Source: JAQUGA01 sp038210985 | GTDB taxonomy: Bacteria; Bacteroidota; Bacteroidia; Bacteroidales; WCHB1-69 | Direction of reading: 5' to 3' | NCBI GenBank assembly: GCA_038210985.1 | Contig: JBBQWB010000121.1 | Coordinates: 1 to 8,101, forward strand | DNA length: 8,101 nt | Shown here: positions 1 to 5,779 of the stretch, piece by piece | Layout: every line of letters starts with the position of its first letter | Numbering within the stretch: the first letter of the stretch is position 1 | Made by a program: the position numbers and the translations under genes | Notes under the pieces: generated by a model | Told to the model about the DNA's origin: nothing | The model's database searches: none | The model's input: only the letters and a program-made list of their open reading frames with translations

Positions 1-253
1 CACCGCTTCCACGGGCATGTACAATTCTCTCAGGGTTGCGTTCGTGGTCGAAATGGGTAATTTTTTCGCGTAAATGGAAGTCTTCTAATAGAGTAGGTCC
101 ACGGTCGCCGGCTTTCAATGAGTTTTGATCGTCATTAATGCGAAGGCCTTGGTTAGTTGTCATAAATTCGCCATCATTGTCAATTGTATTGCTTTGAAGA
201 TTTTTATTTTTTTTATCTTCATCTTTTGACGGAATACTCTTTGCGTTTTTCAT
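1..253 (-). CDS. katE: Catalase, large-subunit (HPII/katE-like) type, N-terminal part, cut by the window edge
   Basis: Heme catalase, which converts hydrogen peroxide to water and oxygen, probably in the cytoplasm. Only the first 84 codons are visible; the gene continues past base 1. The protein starts MKNAKSIPSK, has a charged, low-complexity leader of about 30 residues, then MTTNQGLRINDDQNSLKAG (31-49), RGPTLLEDFHLREKITHFDH (51-70) and ERNPERIVHARGSG (71-84). These are the conserved start of the catalase core, and His79 in VHARG is the catalytic distal histidine of the family. The charged leader before the NQG motif fits the large-subunit clade (E. coli HPII) better than small-subunit catalases. 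Asn73 stands where Ile or Val is usual (ERIPERVVHARG). The start at 253 is the first ATG in frame and is preceded by an A-rich stretch without a Shine-Dalgarno. The hemerythrin gene ends only 38 bp upstream on the same strand, so the two may be co-transcribed. The family call is very secure; the subclade is inferred from the N-terminus only. Confidence 0.93.
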   Translation of the reverse strand, partial: MKNAKSIPSKDEDKKNKNLQSNTIDNDGEFMTTNQGLRINDDQNSLKAGDRGPTLLEDFHLREKITHFDHERNPERIVHARGSG

Positions 254-291
254 AGCTTTTTTCTAATAGGTTTTAATAGACTGTGAACTAA

Positions 292-756
292 TTATTTAGG
301 TTTTTCTAATTCTGGTACAGGCTTGGTTTCTAAAGCAGCCGATAAACGTATTTTTTTCAATTCTTCGAATTTTGCACCTAAGTCAGTAAGTTCTTTCTTA
401 TCTAATATTTTTTCTGCTTCCGAAAATAATTCATCTTCTTCTTCAGTTAAATGATGGTCTAGTATTTCTTCGAACACTTTGAATTTAATCATCCAACGTT
501 CATTGTCTTTCGGAAAGTCGGCCAAGTCGAGTAGGGCTAAATTCAGAATTACGTGTTCTTCCTGTGATTCAAGCGACTCGTCTTTGATTTCTTTTTTGGA
601 ATGCAACTTGCTCAAAAACAAATCTTCTTCCAATTCGTGATGCACATCAAGGTGCTTTTTGAGAAAAATAAATTTTCCACTATCTTTTTTTACTTCTTTT
701 ACTAACTTACGCATCTCGTTGTGATGCTCGGTAAGAGCTTTTGTGATTGTTTTCAT
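292..756 (-). CDS. Hemerythrin HHE cation-binding domain protein
   Basis: A 154-residue soluble protein consisting of one hemerythrin-type four-helix bundle plus a short charged Pro/Lys/Glu tail (about 140-154). Metal-ligand candidates occur in the expected order: His11/His12 with Glu14, His39/His40 with Glu43/Glu44 (HHELEEDLF), Glu67-His68, and His101/His102 with Glu105-Glu107 (HHLTEEEDELF). The repeated H-x-x-E-E-x-x-x-F pattern on helices 2 and 4 is the family hallmark and would bind a non-heme di-iron centre. Known family members bind oxygen or sense oxygen, NO or iron; the role of this one is not readable from sequence. There is no signal peptide, so it should be cytoplasmic. It sits 38 bp upstream of a catalase gene on the same strand and 109 bp downstream of a small Lys-rich gene, a context suggesting a role in oxidative or nitrosative stress. 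No clear promoter box was found directly upstream. The domain call is strong; the physiological role is inference. Confidence 0.88.
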   Translation of the reverse strand: MKTITKALTEHHNEMRKLVKEVKKDSGKFIFLKKHLDVHHELEEDLFLSKLHSKKEIKDESLESQEEHVILNLALLDLADFPKDNERWMIKFKVFEEILDHHLTEEEDELFSEAEKILDKKELTDLGAKFEELKKIRLSAALETKPVPELEKPK

Positions 757-812
757 GTTTGTATTATTTTAAAATGTTATTATATATTTGGTATAAATTT
801 GAATGGGTAGAA

Positions 813-852
813 ATTAAGGTGAGTAAATATTAATAAAATAACTCACCTTAAT
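813..852. repeat. Perfect 12-bp inverted repeat, possible terminator or processing hairpin
   Basis: ATTAAGGTGAGT at 813-824 is exactly complementary in reverse to ACTCACCTTAAT at 841-852, with a 16-nt AT-rich loop. It begins 14 bp past the stop codon of the small Lys-rich gene and lies 57 bp before the hemerythrin start. On the minus strand it is followed by TTCTACC, not a proper U-tract, so it is at best a weak intrinsic terminator. It could equally be an mRNA-stabilising or processing stem within an operon, or an operator. Confidence 0.6.
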
Positions 853-865
853 AGTTGATTAGCAA

Positions 866-1048
866 TTAGAGTTTTTTGCTTGGACTTTTGTCCTTACTTG
901 GACTTGATGTACTTTTCTTTTTTTCAATTTTTTTATCATCCTTCATTTCTTTAGAAGATGATACTTTTTTTTCGCTTTTTACGTCCGTATTTGCCTTTTT
1001 ACTTGCAGGAGCTTTTTGTTCCTTTTTGTATGTTTGTTCGTTTTTCAT
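866..1048 (-). CDS. Small Lys/Ser-rich basic protein of unknown function
   Basis: A 60-residue reading frame starting MKNEQTYKKEQKAP. Twenty of 60 residues are lysine and eleven are serine. The N-terminal half alternates Lys and Glu/Asp, and the last 20 residues are a Ser-Pro-Lys tail (SPSKDKSPSKKL). It has no hydrophobic segment and no predicted fold, and would be highly basic and disordered. The composition resembles histone H1-like or nucleoid-associated tails, but that is only a resemblance. Support for it being a gene: a TAnnTTTG-type box (1095-1102) about 47 bp upstream, an ATG in an AT-rich leader, and same-strand placement ahead of the hemerythrin and catalase genes. The opposite strand also carries a 62-codon open frame (876-1064), which is Phe/Leu-rich simply because it mirrors the Lys codons; I consider that one a shadow. 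Low complexity means homology searches may be uninformative. Confidence 0.55.
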   Translation of the reverse strand: MKNEQTYKKEQKAPASKKANTDVKSEKKVSSSKEMKDDKKIEKKKSTSSPSKDKSPSKKL

Positions 1049-1094
1049 TTTGATTAGGATTTAACTTATTTTATTTATAGAAAAATTTATAATA

Positions 1095-1102
1095 CAAAAA
1101 TA
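1095..1102 (-). promoter_or_regulatory. Candidate -7 box (TATTTTTG) for the small Lys-rich gene
   Basis: TATTTTTG on the minus strand matches the Bacteroidota -7 consensus TAnnTTTG and would start transcription about 40 bp before the ATG at 1048. No TTG lies at the usual 17-23 bp spacing upstream; the nearest is only about 13 bp away. The box is therefore a half-match, and such 8-mers arise by chance in AT-rich DNA. Confidence 0.35.
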
Positions 1103-1153
1103 CAGTGAGTCAATTCAAAACGTGTTATATAAATTGCATAAAAATTTACAGGA

Positions 1154-2311
1154 TTATTCGTCTTTGTTTTTATAACTCGACTTCATATCTTTTACTCTTG
1201 GTTTTACAACTTGAATTTTAATTGTTTTTTTCTTCCGAAAAATCGAATTTTTATCTTCTTTTGACACTTCGTCGCCCAATAGTATTCCCCATGGTTTCAA
1301 TGGTTCAATGCGGTCAAAAAACACCTTTACAATTGCAGTTAGTGGAATGGATAAAAACATTCCGGCTATTCCCCATAAAGCACCACCAATTATCACCACA
1401 ATAATTGAAATTAGCCCATTTATTTTTACTTTCGAGGCAACTATGTAAGGAACTATAATTTGATTATCAATAAATTGCACGATAATATATGCAATAAAAA
1501 CCCATAATGCGGCGGATGGTGATTGTGTTGCAACTGCAATTATCATTGGTAACGAAATTGCAATCAATCCTCCTATGTAAGGAATAACATTTAATAATGC
1601 ACCGATAACTCCAATTAATATTGCATAGTCAACTCCAATAATTAATAGAGCTACCGAATTTAAAATTGCAACCATTGCAGCTTCAATAGATAAGCCATAA
1701 AGGTAGCTTTGGATAAGATTTTTAGTTTCGGTCATAACCTCATTTACCATTCCATTTTTATCTTTTGAAAAAAGAGCAGAAATAAAGTGTATAAGCAAGT
1801 TTTTATAAAATAAAAACATAAAAACGTAAACAGGTATAAGGAAAAACGAAAATAATACTCCGCTAACGGTCATTAAAGTTTTACCGATAATTGCCGACGA
1901 ATTACTTAAACCCTCGCCTTTTTGCTCTGATATCCATCCGTGAATTTTTTCGACACTAATATTAAAAGTACTTGAAACCCAATTAATGGCAGTTTCAAAC
2001 ATAGCACTAAATTTTACTTTAAGCTGCGGGAGTGCTTCTGTAAACATGCTTGCCTGTGTAAAAATAAAAAATAATAAAACTGCTAACAGTATAAATGCAA
2101 TTAAAATAACAATCAATATAGCTAAGACACGATTCCATCCTTTTCTCTGTAAAAAGCTAACAAACGGATTTAAAAGAATAGCAATTAATAAAGCAAAAAT
2201 CAATGGCAGAATAATTTGCTGCCCGATATATATTACAAATACAAAAGCAACTATACCGATGGATATTTGCGAAAGTTTCAGGTAAAAAGGAAGAGAATCA
2301 GTTTTTATCAT
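1154..2311 (-). CDS. AI-2E/PerM-family transporter-like membrane protein
   Basis: A 385-residue polytopic inner-membrane protein of the AI-2E transporter (PerM/TqsA/YdiK) superfamily. Hydrophobic segments lie at about 15-48 (a pair), 62-86, 145-170, 205-228, 230-262, 266-290 and 297-332. A mostly soluble loop at about 87-140 between the third segment and the next matches the family layout. Diagnostic motifs are NVIPYIGG (241-248), FIDNQIIVPYIVASKVKING (280-299) and WGIAGMFLSIPLTAIVKV (313-330). The last 50 residues are a charged, Lys-rich cytoplasmic tail, longer than usual. Members include E. coli TqsA, which affects autoinducer-2 export, and Na+/H+ antiporters from other bacteria, so the substrate cannot be assigned here. 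The ATG at 2311 is followed by a polar stretch leading straight into the first membrane segment. It lies 97 bp downstream of the sigma factor gene on the same strand. I saw no clear promoter in that gap, so read-through from the sigma gene is likely. Confidence 0.88.
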   Translation of the reverse strand: MIKTDSLPFYLKLSQISIGIVAFVFVIYIGQQIILPLIFALLIAILLNPFVSFLQRKGWNRVLAILIVILIAFILLAVLLFFIFTQASMFTEALPQLKVKFSAMFETAINWVSSTFNISVEKIHGWISEQKGEGLSNSSAIIGKTLMTVSGVLFSFFLIPVYVFMFLFYKNLLIHFISALFSKDKNGMVNEVMTETKNLIQSYLYGLSIEAAMVAILNSVALLIIGVDYAILIGVIGALLNVIPYIGGLIAISLPMIIAVATQSPSAALWVFIAYIIVQFIDNQIIVPYIVASKVKINGLISIIVVIIGGALWGIAGMFLSIPLTAIVKVFFDRIEPLKPWGILLGDEVSKEDKNSIFRKKKTIKIQVVKPRVKDMKSSYKNKDE

Positions 2312-2408
2312 TTATTAAAGGATTACGGAAAATTATTAAACAATAATTTATAATGTATTTGCAATTAAGGAAGAAGATTATTAGCATTAAATGTGAGCGA
2401 TAGTGGGC

Positions 2409-2915
2409 TTAATATTGATATTCTTTTAATTGTTGTTGCAATTTTTTTCGAGTTAAAAATATACGGCTTTTTACAGTTCCAACAGGTAAGTTGTTCTTTT
2501 GAGCAATTTCTTCATATTTGAATCCCTCTAGATGCATAGAAAAAGGAATACGATACATATCGGAAAATGAAGCAATGCTTTTAGTTATTTCACGAACATC
2601 ATACGAACTTTCAGGGCTATCAAAACCTTGTTTTTGATTTAAATTAAAATGATATAAATCTTCCGTTCTGTCAACTACTATTTTGTTTCTAACAAGTTTT
2701 CGGTAGTTATTTATGAAAGTATTTTTCATAATGGTAAATACCCAACCTTTAAAGTTAATATGGTCAACAAACTTTACCTCATTTACCAACACTTTTAATG
2801 TTGTCTCTTGTAATAAGTCTTCAGCATCCTCAAGATTTTGCGTAAGTGAAAAAGCAAAGTTTCGCATATTGTTTTGTAATGCGATTAATTCATTCTCAAA
2901 GTTGTCGTTTTTCAT
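2409..2915 (-). CDS. RNA polymerase sigma factor, sigma-70 family, ECF type
   Basis: A 168-residue protein with the two-domain plan of extracytoplasmic-function sigma factors. Region 2 spans about 10-75, with DAEDLLQETTLKV (30-42) in the core-binding part and FKGWVFTIMKNTFINNYRK (55-73) in the -10-recognising helices. A variable linker runs about 76-112. Region 4 spans about 113-163, with the helix-turn-helix GFKYEEIAQKNNLPVGTVKS (131-150) followed by RIFLTRKKL. The sequence PFSMHLEGFKYEEIA is typical of Bacteroidota ECF factors. No anti-sigma or FecR-like gene lies next to it: downstream is the AI-2E-like membrane protein and upstream is 711 bp without genes. Control may therefore be transcriptional, by an unlinked anti-sigma, or via the membrane protein (speculative). 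A TAATTTTG box at 2960-2967 could drive it. The regulon is unknown. Confidence 0.92.
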   Translation of the reverse strand: MKNDNFENELIALQNNMRNFAFSLTQNLEDAEDLLQETTLKVLVNEVKFVDHINFKGWVFTIMKNTFINNYRKLVRNKIVVDRTEDLYHFNLNQKQGFDSPESSYDVREITKSIASFSDMYRIPFSMHLEGFKYEEIAQKNNLPVGTVKSRIFLTRKKLQQQLKEYQY

Positions 2916-2959
2916 ATTGTTTTAATTTAACATGTATATTTATTGTGAAATTTATAAAA

Positions 2960-2967
2960 CAAAATTA
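2960..2967 (-). promoter_or_regulatory. Candidate -7 box (TAATTTTG) upstream of the ECF sigma gene
   Basis: TAATTTTG on the minus strand matches TAnnTTTG and lies 45 bp before the ATG at 2915. No TTG occurs at the standard distance upstream. Instead TGTAACA (2988-2994, minus strand) lies 20 bp upstream, an AAC-containing sequence of the kind seen in ECF-dependent -35 elements. This raises the possibility of autoregulation, but it rests on a short motif only. Confidence 0.35.
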
Positions 2968-3049
2968 CAATGGTTAATCTTTTAATTTGTTACATAAATT
3001 ACACAATATGTTGCAAAATTCAATGTTTTTGCAAAATGTAATTTTATAG

Positions 3050-3246
3050 AGGTGGCTTCTAAAAATTGCTTTTTCATCGTTGCTTTTCAATTTTGAAATC
3101 CTCATCCCGATTAATATTTTATTGAATTTCAATGCCTTTCATCTTTATGCTTAGTGTCTAAAATAGCGTTGAAAACTTACAAAATCTAAATCGGGACTGC
3201 GAAAAATCTTAATCGCCTCAAAAAATCTAATTTTTAGAAGCCCCCT
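3050..3246. repeat. MITE-like fold-back element, about 197 bp
   Basis: The two ends form an inverted repeat: GGCTTCTAAAAATT (3054-3067) pairs perfectly with AATTTTTAGAAGCC (3229-3242). Outside it GG pairs with CC and A with T across one mismatch, giving 17 of 18 terminal pairs. Further in, TCCCGATT (3105-3112) pairs with AATCGGGA (3189-3196). Past that, the left arm from about 3109 and the reverse complement of the right arm from about 3192 still agree at about 17 of 25 positions, both ending in TTTCAA. The two halves are therefore diverged inverted copies of an approximately 80-nt unit around a centre near 3148. No protein is encoded and I see no clear target-site duplication. It could be a MITE, a fold-back of an IS end, or a paired REP-like unit. 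Confidence 0.6.
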
Positions 3247-3281
3247 GCATACTTTTCGCCGAGATTCCTTAATGCGTTCGT

Positions 3282-3483
3282 GGTTATTGACATTAAATTA
3301 CTTCGTGCATGCAAACAAAAAAATAAATTATTTGTTTTTTTGGTTATGCTAAAAAAAAAATCAAATAAGTAGTGCAATAAATGGGTCAGATGAATTTTTA
3401 TACTGGCATTAATAAAGCTTAACTCAATTTCTCGGACAGGTTTATTTTTTCTTGACCCCGAATGGGGTCAAATGTCAATAACC
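3282..3483. repeat. Region bounded by a 13-bp perfect inverted repeat
   Basis: GGTTATTGACATT (3282-3294) is the exact reverse complement of AATGTCAATAACC (3471-3483). Just outside, TTCGT (3277-3281) and GTGCGAA (3486-3492) suggest that similarity continues across a small gap. The enclosed DNA is AT-rich and non-coding, with a fourteen-codon open frame (3381-3422) and a compact hairpin at its right end. The length of about 202 bp is close to that of the neighbouring fold-back element. It may be a second small non-autonomous element; its boundaries are inferred only from the repeat. Confidence 0.45.
3452..3471. repeat. Compact hairpin, 8-bp stem with GAAT loop
   Basis: TTGACCCC (3452-3459) and GGGGTCAA (3464-3471) form a perfect stem with loop GAAT. 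Neither strand shows a following U-tract (ATGTCAATAA on the plus strand, GAAAAAATAA on the minus strand), so it is not a standard intrinsic terminator. It immediately abuts the right arm of the 13-bp inverted repeat, a subterminal position often taken by hairpins in small mobile elements. Confidence 0.55.
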
Positions 3484-3500
3484 CCGTGCGAAGCGCGGGG
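3482..3500. repeat. GC-rich hairpin with GCGAAGC tip, REP-like
   Basis: CCCCGTGCGAAGCGCGGGG folds into an 8-pair stem (one G-T wobble) closed by a GAA triloop. Its tip, GCGAAGC, is a sequence known to form exceptionally stable DNA mini-hairpins. It is far more GC-rich than its surroundings. It lies about 70 bp upstream of the M3 peptidase promoter and overlaps the end of the 13-bp inverted repeat. No U-tract follows, so a REP-like or mobile-element hairpin is more likely than a terminator. Confidence 0.55.
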
Positions 3501-3570
3501 ATAAAAACAAAATACAACAAAAGAAACCGTCAAAAATTACAAAATTTATTATGCTAATAATTTTCCATAC

Positions 3571-3600
3571 TTGGTACAATTGATTTTTTCACTATTTTTG
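3571..3600 (+). promoter_or_regulatory. Bacteroidota-type promoter of the M3 peptidase gene
   Basis: TTG at 3571-3573, a 19-bp spacer, and TATTTTTG at 3593-3600 match the -33/-7 pattern (TTG, 17-23 bp, TAnnTTTG) described for Bacteroidota. Transcription would begin near 3606, leaving a leader of about 20 nt before the ATG at 3627. Match quality, spacing and position make this one of the two best promoters in the window. Confidence 0.7.
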
Positions 3601-3626
3601 AAGATTAAAATAAAATCACATCAAAT

Positions 3627-5732
3627 ATGAAAAGAAATCTTTTTTTAACGATTATTATTTGTTCAACAGCATTAAGTAGCCTAGTTGCACAAACTAAATC
3701 CACGAATCCATTTTTTGAAGATTGGACAACACCCTATGGCATACCACCATTTGAAAAAATAAAAATCGAACATTTTTCTCCTGCTTTTGAGGAAGGAATG
3801 CTTCAGCAAGAAAAAGCAATCGCAGCAATTATTGAAAATAAAGAAGCACCTAATTTCAAAAATACCATAGAAGCGATTGAAAATTCAAGCGAATTGCTCG
3901 AAAAAGTTAGTTTGGTGTTTTCAAATTTAAGATCGGCAAATACAAATTCAGATATTCAGAAAATTGCTTCCGAAATATTTCCAAAACTTTCGGCACATAG
4001 CGACAACATTAATATGAATCCAAAATTATTTGATCGTATTAAAGTTGTTTACAATAATCGTGAGAAAGAAAAGTTAACTCCCGAACAAATTCGATTAAGC
4101 GAAAAATACTACAAAAACTTTGTTCGTAGTGGAGCCAATTTAAACGACAAAGATAAAGCACGAATGAAAGACATCAATTCGGAGCTATCAAAACTAACCC
4201 TATTATTTGGCGACAATCTTTTAGCCGAAACAAACAGTTTTATTTTAACCATCGATAATCAAAACGATTTAAAAGACTTACCTGCATCGGTAATTCAAGC
4301 TGCTAAAGAAGAGGCTATAAGTAGAAAATTAAATGACAAATGGGTATTTACACTCCAAAAAACAAGTTTCATCCCTTTTCTTCAATATTCTCCGAATAGA
4401 AAATTGCGAGAATTTCTATATAACGGCTATTTAAACCGTGCAAACAATAATAACGAATTCGATAATAAAAAGATTTTAGTCCAAATTTTAATGCTACGTT
4501 TAGAAAAAGCTAAATTATTGGGTTATGAAAATCATGCAACTTTTGTACTTGAAGAAAACATGGCTAAAACCCCAAATAAAGTGTTCGATTTAATCGATAA
4601 AGTATGGGAACCAGCTATTAAAAAAGCTATTCTTGAAGAAGAGGAATTACTTATGACCGCAAAGATGGATAATTCTGATTTTGATAAAATAGAGCTGTGG
4701 GATTGGTGGTATTATTCCGAAAAAGTTCGGAAAATGAAGTATAAAATTGATGAAGAAGAACTTCGTCCATTTTTTAAACTCGAAAATGTTAGAGATGGAA
4801 TTTTTGATGTTGTTAAAAATTTATATGGTATTACTTTTAAAGAACTGAAAAATACTCCAATTTATCATCCCGAAGTTACTGTTTATGAAGTAATTGATGA
4901 AGATAAACAAGTGTTAGGAGTTTTAATGATGGACTTCTTCCCTCGGGCTACAAAACGTGGTGGAGCTTGGTGCACAAGCTATCGCTCGGCATATTACAAA
5001 AACAATAAACGAGTTACACCAGTTGTATCCATCGTTTGTAATTTCACAAAACCAACTTCCGATGCTACTTCCTTGCTAAATATGGACGAAGTGGAAACAT
5101 TTTTCCATGAGTTTGGTCATGCAATTCATGCTTTAGTATCTAATTGTCAATATCGTGGCAGCACTTCAGTACCTCGTGATTTTGTAGAATTACCTTCGCA
5201 AATTATGGAACATTGGGCTACCGAACCTGCTGTTTTAAAACAATATGCACGTCATTACAAAACCAATAAACCTATTTCGGATGAATTGATTGCGAAGCTA
5301 ACTAAAAGCAGTCATTTTAATCAAGGTTTTGGCACTTGTGAATTCTTGGCTGCGGCTTACCTTGATATGATGTATCATACCATGGATTTTAAAAAAGCAT
5401 TTGATCCAAACGAATTAGAACGTGCTATTTTAGAAAAGAAAGGATTGATTTCAGCCATTGCACCTCGCTACCGAAGCACCTATTTTCAACACATTTTTGC
5501 GGGTGGATACTCGGCAGGATATTATAGCTATATTTGGTCGGAAGTTTTAGATGCAGATGCTTTTCAAGCATTTAAGGAAACTGGAAACATCTTTAATAAA
5601 AAGATTGCAACTGCTTTCCGTAAAAAAATTCTTGAAAAAGGAAACACAAAAGATCCTTATCAAATGTACATCGATTTTCGTGGAAATGAACCCAGAATTG
5701 AACCTTTGCTTAAAAATAGAGGCTTATTGTAA
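3627..5732 (+). CDS. Exported M3-family zinc oligopeptidase (Dcp/OpdA-like)
   Basis: A 701-residue metallopeptidase of family M3 (thermolysin-like fold; relatives are peptidyl-dipeptidase Dcp and oligopeptidase A), which cleaves short peptides. Residues 1-21 form a signal peptide (MKRNLF, a hydrophobic core, then SSLVA before Gln22), so it should act in the periplasm, unlike cytoplasmic E. coli OpdA. The helical N-terminal half is followed by the catalytic region. Zinc ligands and the catalytic residue are in HEFGH (His494, Glu495, His498), with Glu521 in DFVELPSQ as the third ligand. KRGGAW precedes it, and HIFAGGYSAGYYSYIW (His622 to Trp637) supplies the substrate-binding His and Tyr residues. 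The C-terminal FRGNEPRIEPLL is also typical. The length fits Dcp (about 680) plus a signal peptide. All key residues are present, so the enzyme should be active. It has its own promoter at 3571-3600 and is followed 47 bp later by an M14 peptidase gene. Whether it acts as a dipeptidyl carboxypeptidase or an endo-oligopeptidase cannot be settled from sequence. Confidence 0.93.
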   Translation: MKRNLFLTIIICSTALSSLVAQTKSTNPFFEDWTTPYGIPPFEKIKIEHFSPAFEEGMLQQEKAIAAIIENKEAPNFKNTIEAIENSSELLEKVSLVFSNLRSANTNSDIQKIASEIFPKLSAHSDNINMNPKLFDRIKVVYNNREKEKLTPEQIRLSEKYYKNFVRSGANLNDKDKARMKDINSELSKLTLLFGDNLLAETNSFILTIDNQNDLKDLPASVIQAAKEEAISRKLNDKWVFTLQKTSFIPFLQYSPNRKLREFLYNGYLNRANNNNEFDNKKILVQILMLRLEKAKLLGYENHATFVLEENMAKTPNKVFDLIDKVWEPAIKKAILEEEELLMTAKMDNSDFDKIELWDWWYYSEKVRKMKYKIDEEELRPFFKLENVRDGIFDVVKNLYGITFKELKNTPIYHPEVTVYEVIDEDKQVLGVLMMDFFPRATKRGGAWCTSYRSAYYKNNKRVTPVVSIVCNFTKPTSDATSLLNMDEVETFFHEFGHAIHALVSNCQYRGSTSVPRDFVELPSQIMEHWATEPAVLKQYARHYKTNKPISDELIAKLTKSSHFNQGFGTCEFLAAAYLDMMYHTMDFKKAFDPNELERAILEKKGLISAIAPRYRSTYFQHIFAGGYSAGYYSYIWSEVLDADAFQAFKETGNIFNKKIATAFRKKILEKGNTKDPYQMYIDFRGNEPRIEPLLKNRGLL

Positions 5733-5779
5733 TAGTACCAAATTTTATTATTTTTTTGATTTTCTTATAATTTAAAAAC

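Larger units (their letters stand above)
2916..3626. other. 711-bp intergenic region without a convincing gene, rich in inverted repeats
   Basis: No open frame longer than a few tens of codons with coding character is seen on either strand. From left to right it holds: the sigma gene leader (2916-3000); a 9-bp direct repeat TTGCAAAAT at 3011-3019 and 3029-3037; a fold-back element (3050-3246); a stretch bounded by a 13-bp inverted repeat (3282-3483) containing an AT-rich imperfect hairpin (GCAT at 3307-3310 pairing with ATGC at 3346-3349) and a ten-A run (3351-3360); two compact GC-rich hairpins (3452-3471 and 3482-3500); and the promoter of the M3 peptidase gene (3571-3600). The GC-rich blocks stand out from the AT-rich surroundings, which suggests inserted repeats. 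Confidence 0.7.

Noticed and set aside
876..1064. Plus-strand 62-codon frame rich in Phe, Leu and Ser, looking like a small membrane protein
   Set aside because: It is the mirror of the Lys codons (AAA/AAG read as TTT/CTT) of the minus-strand small gene. Hydrophobicity is expected from this, and the minus-strand frame fits the neighbouring gene order better.
1986..2285. Plus-strand 99-codon frame
   Set aside because: It is entirely antisense to the AI-2E-family gene, which has clear family motifs; the frame itself has no recognisable domain.
2713..2925. Plus-strand 70-codon frame opposite the sigma factor
   Set aside because: It is antisense to region 2 of a well-supported sigma factor and has no features of its own.
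3307..3360. AT-rich imperfect hairpin followed by ten A, considered as a terminator
   Set aside because: The stem is mostly A/T with several mismatches, and the T-run on the minus strand precedes rather than follows the hairpin.
2916..3626. Possibility that the repeat-rich region is a CRISPR array or a tandem repeat
   Set aside because: Repeats are inverted pairs of different sequence; no regularly spaced direct repeats or spacers are present.
5551..5775. Plus-strand 74-codon frame overlapping the end of the M3 peptidase gene
   Set aside because: It is a shifted frame within the conserved C-terminus of the M3 peptidase; its end is low-complexity and it has no family features.
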